A stretch of 22,095 nt of DNA from CAZAKZ01 sp964485695. Its GTDB lineage: Bacteria > Planctomycetota > JAFGQW01. Position numbers and translations under genes: made by a program. Under the pieces are notes generated by a model. That model searched no databases. It had not been told where the DNA came from and worked only from the letters and a program-made list of their open reading frames with translations. The stretch is taken from positions 1 to 22,095 of the forward strand of contig CAZAKZ010000096.1 of assembly GCA_964485695.1 (NCBI GenBank), given 5' to 3'. Each line of letters opens with the position of its first letter. Position 1 is the first letter of the stretch. Below, piece by piece: positions 8,101 through 14,668 of this stretch.

Positions 8101-8689
8101 GACTCAGCCAGTCTAAGTTCGCCTCCTGCTCGGGGGACAAGGATTCTACCGGCACGAAGACCTGGTTCAAGTCGGGAATATCCTGGCGGATCACATCCCA
8201 TTCGTCCTGGCGACGGGCCGCCTCCATGATGATGTTGGAGACGTTGAAGAAGATCTCGGCGATTTTCTTGTTGTCGCTCTGCCGGCCGACAGGGGGGCCC
8301 TCCACGAATTCGAAGTGGGCATCCTTCCAAGAAAACAGCTCGTAGATCTCCTCTTCCGCCTGGAACCGGAGCGTCTCCTCGATGTCTTCCTTGGAGACGA
8401 GGGACATGGAGACCAGCATCTCACCCAGGGGTTTCCCCGAGGATTCGTGCTTCAGCAGCGCCATGTTCAGATCTTCTGGCGAGAGCCGTCCCAGGGAGAT
8501 GAGGCGGTCGCCCAGGCGGAAACCCCGCTTGTTTCTGGAACCGATCAGGGCGATCAAGCCGTCCTTGAAGTAGATCTTCTTCACACGGCTCTCATGGGTG
8601 ATGATGAGGACGCCTTCCTGGAGGTTCATGGCGAGGGTCTGGAAAATATCCCCCAGATTGACGTTGGTCAGATCTCCTTTGAGAGCCAT
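5168..8689 (-). CDS. Trans-envelope PATAN (DUF4388)-TPR-PEGA-PQQ propeller protein
   Basis: 1173 residues, function unknown. Residues 1-165 look like a PATAN/DUF4388 domain (opening KGDLTNVNLGDIFQTL, then helices with GRLSPEDL and FSWKDAHFEF), a module found in bacterial signalling proteins. About 250-430 are TPR-like helices. One membrane helix lies at about 458-475, preceded by a basic stretch (RRSSTRRK), which places the N-terminus in the cytoplasm. Residues 480-770 are charged, helical and coiled-coil-like. About 788-850 resemble PEGA (IKTIPRGAEI...GTSDPALNI...DGF). About 860-1173 form PQQ-like propeller blades: repeated GxxY/F-LDxxSGxxxW units, for example LDAASGQKIW, FDLDSGQLLW. The start has AGGA 9-12 bases upstream. 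It is transcribed away from the HEAT gene across a 366-base region. It could relay a cytoplasmic signal to an outer scaffold, or the reverse; that is inference. Confidence 0.85.
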   Translation of the reverse strand: MALKGDLTNVNLGDIFQTLAMNLQEGVLIITHESRVKKIYFKDGLIALIGSRNKRGFRLGDRLISLGRLSPEDLNMALLKHESSGKPLGEMLVSMSLVSKEDIEETLRFQAEEEIYELFSWKDAHFEFVEGPPVGRQSDNKKIAEIFFNVSNIIMEAARRQDEWDVIRQDIPDLNQVFVPVESLSPEQEANLDWLSLRVLKLIDGRRSVTDLSEETSYSPFDLSKILCEFLHDGIIRPISCDEMVASLNSLLREKEYHRGLNILDMLIAVSEEKIPYLKRAGELSHRIGRFEDASRYYTELAHLHEKAQDWVAAEKYLKRAVKLDLRNEAIHEALLRVLAAKGDRDQYVAHSLKAADLASKSGAYERTRDILERASAQQYDNLQVAFQLANTYIKLNQKDEAVARLQTILDQLNPKRDRRKIVIIGEKILKLGYREPKVIKLLQSVKQSRRSSTRRKLVMAASLVPAVAIVSYLYDGYHHKRTVNELYNSAKAALESGKLWEAKSVLLDLKRCDPDRRYCPEWQSLSRKVQDRIEESLQASKNAINKENQYLFQEAAEKVENRDFAGAVRQYLLLGSKNRTGLWRKNVETRLDTLRDVLYEEMDRLEKARKVLNTRISQLGKGSMILAEFDTLLSDPLKAKVMDFSLQMKTLKGPKDLLSRIQDMKRPVKKILTFFDEVYCDRQIHEGVIRNKELLEFVNEEWISAHAAFTRGDLEETTRRLRNIVDSSYNREPLKEVKEFLSEVNRIIKLQKKTEKPQEIATLAPIFEKVRKTLIRYPQLNTTMKLPLQIKTIPRGAEICKEGVLLGTSDPALNITYRRNSNEVIEIKLDGFTPLRRSLKDNKDWLWEITLVREVVRSWYLGGSTEASPTFDGRYLYVPCRDGIVYIIDPDKKNFAYKLKTRSIGGCLASAAFGESELYFPVQEGVLHVFDRRYWKSLWSKDLGDPIYSSPAVTDENVLVGTKGGILKAFNRKNGEEAWVFKAEDQIRSTPVVHGNRVYLTSFDRNLYALDAASGQKIWTFEAEEILEAPPTVGRDGTLFLVDKWRYLYAVEASEGKLLWKARVGGSTSRPVQYGEDILVATTDKLVRRLRITDGSEISLYRTKGTLAAPPVVEDGKLYLCSKDGFLWVFDLDSGQLLWRFQTGGPILTSPLIAGKHVFVVSTDRRVYMFKR

Positions 8690-8947
8690 GTAGTTTCCTT
8701 TCGCCTCCTACATCCCTACATGAAGTGTGTGCGATCTTGAATAGGATCCTGGAAACCGGTCCCTACCCGGGTTGTCCAGTACGCATACCAGGACAGGGCT
8801 TGATCCGGTCCTGAATATAATATCGGGAAGACTTTGGGCTTACTTAAAGAGAAGGAGGCGGTCGCTCCAGAGAGGGCGGGTCCTCGCGGACCGGGAATTC
8901 CGGATCTGAAAGAGATTCACGGGGGATCGGCCCGGATGGGCTGCACC

Positions 8948-8956
8948 TGCTATAAT
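8948..8956 (+). promoter_or_regulatory. Extended -10 promoter for the HEAT-repeat gene
   Basis: TGCTATAAT is a perfect extended -10 element (TGn plus TATAAT). No -35 hexamer is visible at 17 bases upstream (CGGCCC), which extended -10 promoters can tolerate. The predicted transcript start is near 8963, giving a leader of about 93 bases to the TTG start at 9056. Confidence 0.5.
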
Positions 8957-8982
8957 GAGCAAGGTGAAAAAAGTTCCCAGTG

Positions 8983-9027
8983 TCGACGATCCCGGGCGTC
9001 GCGGAGTATCCCTGGTGAGATCGTCGA
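8983..9027 (+). repeat. 9-bp inverted repeat in the leader of the HEAT gene
   Basis: TCGACGATC (8983-8991) and GATCGTCGA (9019-9027) are exact complements with a 27-base loop. The 3' arm ends 18 bases before the GGAG ribosome site at 9046. In RNA it would form a stem in the leader; as DNA it could be a protein-binding dyad. No function can be assigned. Confidence 0.45.
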
Positions 9028-9055
9028 TTTCGTAAGTCGGTTCCTGGAGCTTGCC

Positions 9056-10624
9056 TTGCGAACGCCCACGTCGCAATTCAATTATTCTATTCCGGCTGTC
9101 TGTTTATCGGTCGTCCTGGGTATGAACCTCCATGGCGGGGCGCAGGACCACGTTCTCGACATGATTCCCGACTCCAGTATCGCCTCCACCGGTCTCAGAA
9201 AGTTCATCGACCGGCAGATAACCGAGCTGGACAGGGGGGGAGCCGAGGCCCGTGGGGCTGCCCGGGCCGAGCTCCGGCGCATGGCCTGGCGGGCGGCCAT
9301 CCCCTACCTTCGCAAGGAGATCCGCCCCGGCAAGAACCGCTACAACGCCGTGGGGGCGATCCTGACCCTGGACGGTCTCGGTGGCGAGGCCGTGCGTCCT
9401 ATCCTCCGAAAAGTCCTGTTCGATGATCACTACAACCGGAAGGAGAGGCTGGCGGCAGCCCTGGTGCTGGGGAAACTGCCGGGGAAGAGAACGATTCAGG
9501 ACCTCGCGGACGCCATGTGTCTGACGGCTCTCGGGGAGGAGGTGAAGCTAGGCCTGGCCCTGGCCGCCGTCCGAAATCCGGACCGGCACCTGAGGGCGGG
9601 GTTGTTGAGACTGGCGCCCCGGCCCGTGCGCCCCACCCGGATCTGGGCCGCCATGGTGCTGGCTCTGGCCGAGATCAATGCTCCGAACCTGAATTCCTGG
9701 ATCGTGCACCTCGGGCGATCGGGAAATCCCGGGATCCGTCGGGTGGCGTGCCTGGCTGCCATCCGGCTGGAAGACCGTACCTCCCTGGCCATGCTCGCGG
9801 ACAGATTCAGGCTGGAAAAGAACGATCCCTGGACAGCGGTGTGCTCCACCGTGGCTGTCGGACTCCGGAGTCCCACCTGGGCCCGGAGCCACCTTCTGAA
9901 AGCGCTCCGAAGCAGCGAGGATCCGGTGCGCCAGTATGCGGCCCTGGCCCTGGGCTGGTTTCCGCATCAGGAGGCGACCCAGGCCCTGAAGCTCCTGTTC
10001 CACAAGGAAAGAAGGTCGGAGGTCCGGGAGGCCGTGATCCGCGCCCTTGAGCGTCATCGGGATGCGAGTCTACTCCACAAAGCTCTCGAAGATACGGCTC
10101 CCTGCGTCCGGGAGGCTGGAATGCTCCTGGCGGTCCACCTCGAGAAGAAGCGGGCCCTGAACGAGCTCGATCGGCGCCTGGTCCGGGAAACGGACACTCG
10201 CGTTCTGGAAACGGGGCTGGCCGTCCGGCTTGTCGTGGCCGGTAGGCATATCTCCGCGAATCACCCCGTCCGGGACGGCGGTGCGATTGTGCGGATGCTC
10301 CGGTCCTCACCCTGGAAAGACATCGACAGGTACCTGGACGAGCCCGAGGCTCCGGCCTGGCGTCGCGCCCGGCGTCTCTACCGGAACCAGAAGAACATCT
10401 CGAATCCCCTTGCCGTTCGCGCCCGGCTCCTCAACGCCAGCATGCTGGAGCTTCTCGGCCTCATGGGCAAGTTCGAGATGATCGAGCGGCGGATCGTGGT
10501 GAGCCGGAAAACGCTGCCGGGCCGCGTCGTCTTCCCGGGCCGGAACCGGACATCTTCCGAGCTGAACCGCGAGGAGGAGGATCTGAAGATCTGGCTCCTG
10601 AACCGGCCGTTTTTCCGGGAGTAG
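9056..10624 (+). CDS. Exported HEAT-repeat protein
   Basis: 522 residues from a TTG start at 9056, chosen because GGAG at 9046-9049 is correctly spaced and the resulting N-terminus is a good signal peptide: polar start, hydrophobic IPAVCLSVVLGMNL, and HGGA before QD (cleavage near residue 29). Starts further upstream would add a cysteine/arginine-rich stretch with no sign of coding. The mature part, about 35-420, is built of paired helices of HEAT/armadillo type (for example LAAALVLGKL, RIWAAMVLALAEI, VRQYAALALGWFPH, VREAVIRALERH), a protein-binding solenoid. The last 100 residues are basic and unassigned. No catalytic motif is visible. Probably a periplasmic scaffold. It stands alone: the next gene is 198 bases away. 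Confidence 0.75.
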   Translation: MRTPTSQFNYSIPAVCLSVVLGMNLHGGAQDHVLDMIPDSSIASTGLRKFIDRQITELDRGGAEARGAARAELRRMAWRAAIPYLRKEIRPGKNRYNAVGAILTLDGLGGEAVRPILRKVLFDDHYNRKERLAAALVLGKLPGKRTIQDLADAMCLTALGEEVKLGLALAAVRNPDRHLRAGLLRLAPRPVRPTRIWAAMVLALAEINAPNLNSWIVHLGRSGNPGIRRVACLAAIRLEDRTSLAMLADRFRLEKNDPWTAVCSTVAVGLRSPTWARSHLLKALRSSEDPVRQYAALALGWFPHQEATQALKLLFHKERRSEVREAVIRALERHRDASLLHKALEDTAPCVREAGMLLAVHLEKKRALNELDRRLVRETDTRVLETGLAVRLVVAGRHISANHPVRDGGAIVRMLRSSPWKDIDRYLDEPEAPAWRRARRLYRNQKNISNPLAVRARLLNASMLELLGLMGKFEMIERRIVVSRKTLPGRVVFPGRNRTSSELNREEEDLKIWLLNRPFFRE

Positions 10625-10689
10625 GTCGGTTTCCTTGCATCCCCCTCGAGGAGTGATACACTTTTTCACTTTCCCTGTCCTGTTTTCGC

Positions 10690-10725
10690 TTTCTGAGGCT
10701 GTGGACTGGCTTCAACCTCCAGAAA
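10690..10725 (+). repeat. Stem-loop between HEAT gene and lysS
   Basis: TTTCTGAGG (10690-10698) and CCTCCAGAAA (10716-10725) pair over nine positions with one bulged C, with a 17-base loop. The hairpin lies in the 198-base gap 10625-10822. It is not followed directly by a T run (TTTTT comes about 20 bases later), so it is a doubtful terminator. A shorter stem (CCGAG...CTCGG) lies near 10770-10795. I could not identify a clear lysS promoter here. Confidence 0.35.
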
Positions 10726-10822
10726 AGGAAACACGGGAATATTCTGTTTTTATCGTCGAACTTGCGCAACATCCGAGACCCTGAGTGCTCGGTCCAGGAA
10801 TCAGTGATCAGGAAGACAACCC

Positions 10823-12310
10823 GTGGGTGATCCGGTATTCAGCATAGGGGGCGATCCCCTCGTCCAGGAGCGAATGGACAAGGTCCGGCGGCTTGTAAGC
10901 CTGGGCGTGGACCCGTTCGGCCACAGGTACGACGGCGTGGAGCCCATCGCTGCTGTCCGGGCCCGGTGTCCCGAGGAGGACGTGGAGGACGCCGAGGCCC
11001 CGCGGGCGCGGGCCGCGGGGCGCATCATGCGGATGCGGGATCACGGCAAGGTGGTATTCCTGGATATCGTGGACCGTTCCGGGGCGATCCAGGTCTACAT
11101 CAAGAAGAACATCATCGGCGACGAGGCCTTCGAGGTGGTGAAGTGTCTGGATCTGGGGGACCACCTGGGCGTGGACGGGGGGGTCAAGAAGACGAAGAAG
11201 GGCGAGGTCTCCATCTTTGCCACGGGCCTGGAATATCTTGGAAAGGCTCTGCTGCCCATCCCCGAGAAGTGGCACGGGCTGAAGGACGTGGAGATCCGGT
11301 ACCGCCGGCGCTATGTGGATCTGTTCGCCAATCCCGAGGTGCGGGATGCCTTCGTGAAGCGGGCGGCCCTGATCCGGAATATCCGCGGCTACCTGGATGC
11401 CCGGGGATTCCTGGAAGTGGAGACGCCCATGATGCACCCCATCGCCGGCGGCGCCACGGCCCGGCCCTTTGTCACCCACCTGAACGTCCTGGACATGCCC
11501 CTCTACCTGCGCATCGCCCCGGAGCTCTACCTGAAGCGCCTCCTGGTGGGGGGCCTCGAGCGGGTCTACGAGATCAACCGGAACTTCCGCAACGAGGGCA
11601 TGAGCCCGCGCCACAATCCGGAGTTCACCATGCTCGAGGTCTACCAGGCGTATGCGGACTACCAGGAGATGATGGACCTCACCGAGGGCCTCGTGGTGGA
11701 GGCGGCCCGGAACCACGCCGGCGGCACTCGCATCGAATATCAAGGCACACCCATCGACCTCACCCCACCCTTCAGGCGGGCCCGCTATCATGATCTGTTT
11801 CGTGAGGCGGCCGGTTTCGACTTCGGGGACCGGGAGAAGGTGGCGGCCCGAGCCAAGGAGCTGGAGGTGTGGGACGCAGAGGCACCGCCCGATAAGGTGG
11901 CGGGTGAGGTGTTCGAGGCCCTGGTGGAGCCCACCCTCGTCAATCCCACCTTCGTCTACGACTATCCCAAGGTCCTGTGCCCGCTCACCAAGGCCAGTCG
12001 GTCGGAACCCGACGTGGCCGAGCGGTTCGAGCTGTTCATCCATCGCATGGAACTGGCCAATGCGTTCACGGAGCTGAACGATCCCGTGGACCAGGAAGCC
12101 CGGTTCAAGGCCCAGGTGGCCACCCGGGACGAGGAGGCGCCGGCCGAGGTGGACTACGACTACGTCCGGGCCCTGGCCCACGGCATGCCGCCTGCCGGGG
12201 GACTCGGCGTGGGCATCGACCGCCTCGTCATGCTGCTCACGGACGCCGCCAGTATCAAGGACGTCATTCTCTTTCCCTTCATGCGCAAGGTCGAGGAAGG
12301 GGACGGATAG
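10823..12310 (+). CDS. lysS: Lysine-tRNA ligase, class II
   Basis: Charges tRNA-Lys with lysine in the cytoplasm. The 495 residues match the family length of about 500. The N-terminal OB-fold that binds the anticodon runs to about residue 150 (AGRIMRMRDHGKVVFLDI, then the KGEVSIF region). The catalytic core shows motif 1 (GFLEVETPMMHPIAGGA, about 195-211), motif 2 (RVYEINRNFRNEGMSPRHNPEF, about 247-268) and motif 3 (GGLGVGIDRLVMLLT, about 459-473). The start is GTG with AGGAAG about 7 bases upstream. It is the first gene of a tight run: the lolC-like gene starts two bases after its stop, and that gene's ribosome site lies inside the lysS end. lysS next to lolC/lolD occurs in several diderm groups as far as I recall. 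Nothing appears damaged. Confidence 0.97.
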   Translation: MGDPVFSIGGDPLVQERMDKVRRLVSLGVDPFGHRYDGVEPIAAVRARCPEEDVEDAEAPRARAAGRIMRMRDHGKVVFLDIVDRSGAIQVYIKKNIIGDEAFEVVKCLDLGDHLGVDGGVKKTKKGEVSIFATGLEYLGKALLPIPEKWHGLKDVEIRYRRRYVDLFANPEVRDAFVKRAALIRNIRGYLDARGFLEVETPMMHPIAGGATARPFVTHLNVLDMPLYLRIAPELYLKRLLVGGLERVYEINRNFRNEGMSPRHNPEFTMLEVYQAYADYQEMMDLTEGLVVEAARNHAGGTRIEYQGTPIDLTPPFRRARYHDLFREAAGFDFGDREKVAARAKELEVWDAEAPPDKVAGEVFEALVEPTLVNPTFVYDYPKVLCPLTKASRSEPDVAERFELFIHRMELANAFTELNDPVDQEARFKAQVATRDEEAPAEVDYDYVRALAHGMPPAGGLGVGIDRLVMLLTDAASIKDVILFPFMRKVEEGDG

Positions 12311-12312
12311 GC

Positions 12313-13791
12313 GTGTACAAGCTTCTCCTGTCGCTCCGATTCTTCCGGAGGAGGAAGATCAACCTCCTGAGCGTGGTCTGCATCGCCCTGGGCGTGATGG
12401 TCCTCATCATCGTCTACAGCGTCCTCGAGGGATTCCAGACGCGGCTGAAGAGCGCCTTTCGCCGCACCATCCCCCACGTCGTGGTGGAGCGCCTCTCCCA
12501 CAGTCGCACCTTTGAGGACTATGCCGAGGTGCTCGCCAAGGTGCCCGGCGTGACGGGCGTGGCCCCGCGGGTGGAAACCCTCGGCCTCATCGGATGGGCC
12601 GACGAGAAGGGGCCCAACACCCTCGGTGGAAACGAGGCCGGCCGGAAGGGCATATCCATCTTCGCCATCGATCCCTCCCTGGAGAATCGGGTCACTCGGT
12701 TCTCGGAGATGCTCCGGGAGCTATCCCCCCTCCGGGATGTGGTGGTCACCCGGGAGGGGAAGAAGCTACGCGGCAAGATCCTTTCCAGGACCGACCAGGG
12801 CCTCGAGATCGACACCGAGGTCCACGGGATCGTGAACCTGGATCGATCCCGGGTCTACGTGACCTGGCAGGAGAAGTCCCTGGAAGTGAAGAACGTGGAC
12901 GATCCCTTCCACGTCCCGGACGCCATGCGAAGGAACCGGCGACCTCTACCCGGCATCATCGTCGGCGAGGAGCTCGCCCGCTACCTGGACCTCAACCGGG
13001 GGGACGAGGTGACGCTTCTGTCCATCCGACTGAAGCGCGTGGGCAAGCCGGGGGAGCAGGACCAGTTCGTGCCCTCGAACCGCTCCTTCTACATCACGGG
13101 CGCCTTCCGGTCGGAGATGTACGAGCAGAACCTCTTCACGGTCTACATCCCCATCGAGGAAGGCCGGGACATGCAGAAGCGGGCCAGCTACGCCATGAGC
13201 AAGGTGGCCGTCGGGACGAACGACTTCGACAGGGCCGAGGCCGTGAAGCTGGCGTGCGACAGGGCGCTGCTGGACGCCGGATTCTTTGGACACAAGCTCA
13301 CCACCTGGCAGGACCGGAACCGCCCGCTTCTCTCGGCCCTGGTCGTGGAAAAACGCGTCCTCACGGTGCTCATGTTCTTCCTGGTGCTCATGGCCTGCGG
13401 CACCATCCTGGCCATCCTCTACATGATGGTGCTGGAGAAGCGCCGGGAGATCGGCATCCTGAAGGCCCTGGGAGCGCCCATGACCGGGCTCCTCAACCTG
13501 TTCCTGCTCAACGGGGGGATCATCGGGTTTCTCGGGTCCCTGTTCGGGGTGGGCGTCGGTCTGGTGTTTCTGCGATACATCAACGATATCGAGGGCTTTC
13601 TGACCCGGACGGTCAGCCTCAAGGTGTTTCCCAAAGAGGTCTACGTCTTCGATTCCCTGCCCGTGGAGTACGACGCAATGGCCATCTGCATCGTGGCGGT
13701 GTCCACGGTGATCTTCAGCATTCTGGCGGCGTTCATTCCGGCCTACATCGCCGCCCGGTCCGATCCTGTCCGGTCGTTGAGAAATGAGTGA
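12313..13791 (+). CDS. lolC: LolC/LolE-type (FtsX family) ABC transporter permease
   Basis: Inner-membrane permease that, with LolD, extracts lipoproteins for transfer to the outer membrane. The GTG at 12313 follows the lysS stop by two bases, with AGGAAGGGGA just upstream; the frame continues open further upstream but only as a lysS shadow. The layout fits the MacB/FtsX family: membrane span 1 at about 16-38, a large periplasmic region (about 40-345), then spans at about 349-374, 393-420 and 455-481, ending in the usual AARSDPVRSLR. It has 492 residues, about 80-90 more than typical LolC. The extra length seems to come from an insert at about 146-210, containing a short beta-rich segment (GKKLRGKILSRTDQGLEI...VNLDRSRV), between the FAIDP and GIIVGEELA motifs. 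Its last 8 bases overlap lolD. It could equally be called LolE or a generic exporter permease. Confidence 0.88.
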   Translation: MYKLLLSLRFFRRRKINLLSVVCIALGVMVLIIVYSVLEGFQTRLKSAFRRTIPHVVVERLSHSRTFEDYAEVLAKVPGVTGVAPRVETLGLIGWADEKGPNTLGGNEAGRKGISIFAIDPSLENRVTRFSEMLRELSPLRDVVVTREGKKLRGKILSRTDQGLEIDTEVHGIVNLDRSRVYVTWQEKSLEVKNVDDPFHVPDAMRRNRRPLPGIIVGEELARYLDLNRGDEVTLLSIRLKRVGKPGEQDQFVPSNRSFYITGAFRSEMYEQNLFTVYIPIEEGRDMQKRASYAMSKVAVGTNDFDRAEAVKLACDRALLDAGFFGHKLTTWQDRNRPLLSALVVEKRVLTVLMFFLVLMACGTILAILYMMVLEKRREIGILKALGAPMTGLLNLFLLNGGIIGFLGSLFGVGVGLVFLRYINDIEGFLTRTVSLKVFPKEVYVFDSLPVEYDAMAICIVAVSTVIFSILAAFIPAYIAARSDPVRSLRNE

Positions 13792-14566
13792 TACCCTGGA
13801 TTCCACCCCGCGTGATGAGGCCCGGCCGGCGGAAAGACCGGATCCCGGAGCTTCCACGTCCATCCTCGAGGCGGTGAACCTCCACAAGTCCTACAAGGTC
13901 GCCGACGGCCGCCGCCTGGAAGTCCTCCGGGGCATAGACCTCCGGATTCGACCCGGCGAGATCGTGGCCGTCACCGGGGAGAGCGGATCGGGCAAGTCCA
14001 CTCTCCTGCATCTCCTCGGCCTCCTGGACACGCCGACGGATGGCGAGGTGCGTTTCCACGGAAGAAACGCGGCCTATCTCGGGGACAGGGAAAAGGCACG
14101 GATTCGAAACCGCGAGATCGGGTTCGTGTTCCAGCTCTATTTCCTGATTCCCGAGCTCACGAGTCTGGAAAACATCTACGCGCCCAGCCTCATCCAGAAC
14201 TCGGTTCTGCGCTGGAGGAGCCGGAGAGGGGCGGCCAGGGAACGGGCCCAGGAACTGCTGGAATTGGTGGGTCTGAAGGACCGCGCCACCCACCGTCCCG
14301 CTCAACTCAGCGGCGGGGAATGCCAGCGGGTGGCCCTGGCCCGCGCCCTCATGCACAGGCCCGGAGTGGTGCTCTGCGACGAACCCACGGGAAACCTGGA
14401 CCCGGCCACCAAGGGGGGGATCCACGACCTGATCCTGGATCTGAACCGCACACATGGACAGGCCTTCATCATCGTGACCCACGATCGGAATCTGTCCAGC
14501 CTGGCGGACCGCCTCATGGAAATACAAAAGGACGGCCGCCTGCATTCCATTGCCGATAATAGATAG
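13784..14566 (+). CDS. lolD: LolD-type ABC transporter ATPase
   Basis: ATPase subunit that powers the LolC-like permease from the cytoplasmic side. All motifs are intact: Walker A GESGSGKST (65-73), Q-loop FVFQLYFLIPE (Gln117), signature LSGGE (175-179), Walker B VVLCDEP (195-201) and switch His233 (VTHD). The Q-loop region resembles LolD/MacB (family pattern FVFQxxxLLPExTxxEN). It has 260 residues, a little longer than the usual 230: about 25 extra polar residues precede the domain, and a short basic insert (RWRSRRG) sits near 143-149. The ATG lies inside the end of the permease gene (8-base overlap), a sign of coupled translation. Partner and order support lipoprotein release, though other exporters of the MacB group cannot be excluded. 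Confidence 0.92.
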   Translation: MSDTLDSTPRDEARPAERPDPGASTSILEAVNLHKSYKVADGRRLEVLRGIDLRIRPGEIVAVTGESGSGKSTLLHLLGLLDTPTDGEVRFHGRNAAYLGDREKARIRNREIGFVFQLYFLIPELTSLENIYAPSLIQNSVLRWRSRRGAARERAQELLELVGLKDRATHRPAQLSGGECQRVALARALMHRPGVVLCDEPTGNLDPATKGGIHDLILDLNRTHGQAFIIVTHDRNLSSLADRLMEIQKDGRLHSIADNR

Positions 14567-14668
14567 TAGAGAATGGAATGATGGGATGCGTGCTGGGCAC
14601 GGGCACCAGGGACGGAACGGGCAGGCCGAGGGTGTTTCGTTCCGAGGAATGACCGTTCTGGAGGGACC

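Larger units (their letters stand above)
8690..9055. other. Divergent intergenic region
   Basis: These 366 bases separate the divergent PATAN-PQQ gene (minus) and the HEAT gene (plus). Support exists for an extended -10 box (8948-8956) and a 9-bp inverted repeat (8983-8991 / 9019-9027), both listed separately. A second TATAAT lies at 8816-8821, but without a -35 partner at proper spacing. The plus-strand frame is open from 8834, but the translation there is low-complexity and has no ribosome site, so I treat it as non-coding. No clear minus-strand promoter could be assigned. Confidence 0.6.

Noticed and set aside
8816..8821. Second TATAAT in the divergent intergenic region
   Set aside because: The only -35-like hexamer nearby (TTGATC, 8800-8805) is ten bases away, too close for a sigma-70 promoter.
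8834..9055. 74-codon N-terminal extension of the HEAT protein
   Set aside because: Low-complexity, no ribosome site at 8834, crosses the extended -10 box, and would bury the signal peptide that begins at 9056.
10808..12181. 457-codon open frame antisense to lysS
   Set aside because: Long antisense frames are expected opposite GC-rich genes. Its translation is His/Gly/Leu-rich with no domain, and lysS is unmistakable on the other strand.
11977..12312. Upstream extension of the permease frame inside lysS
   Set aside because: Overlaps the lysS motif 3 region in another frame; GTG 12313 gives the proper LolC N-terminus (VYKLLLSLRFF).
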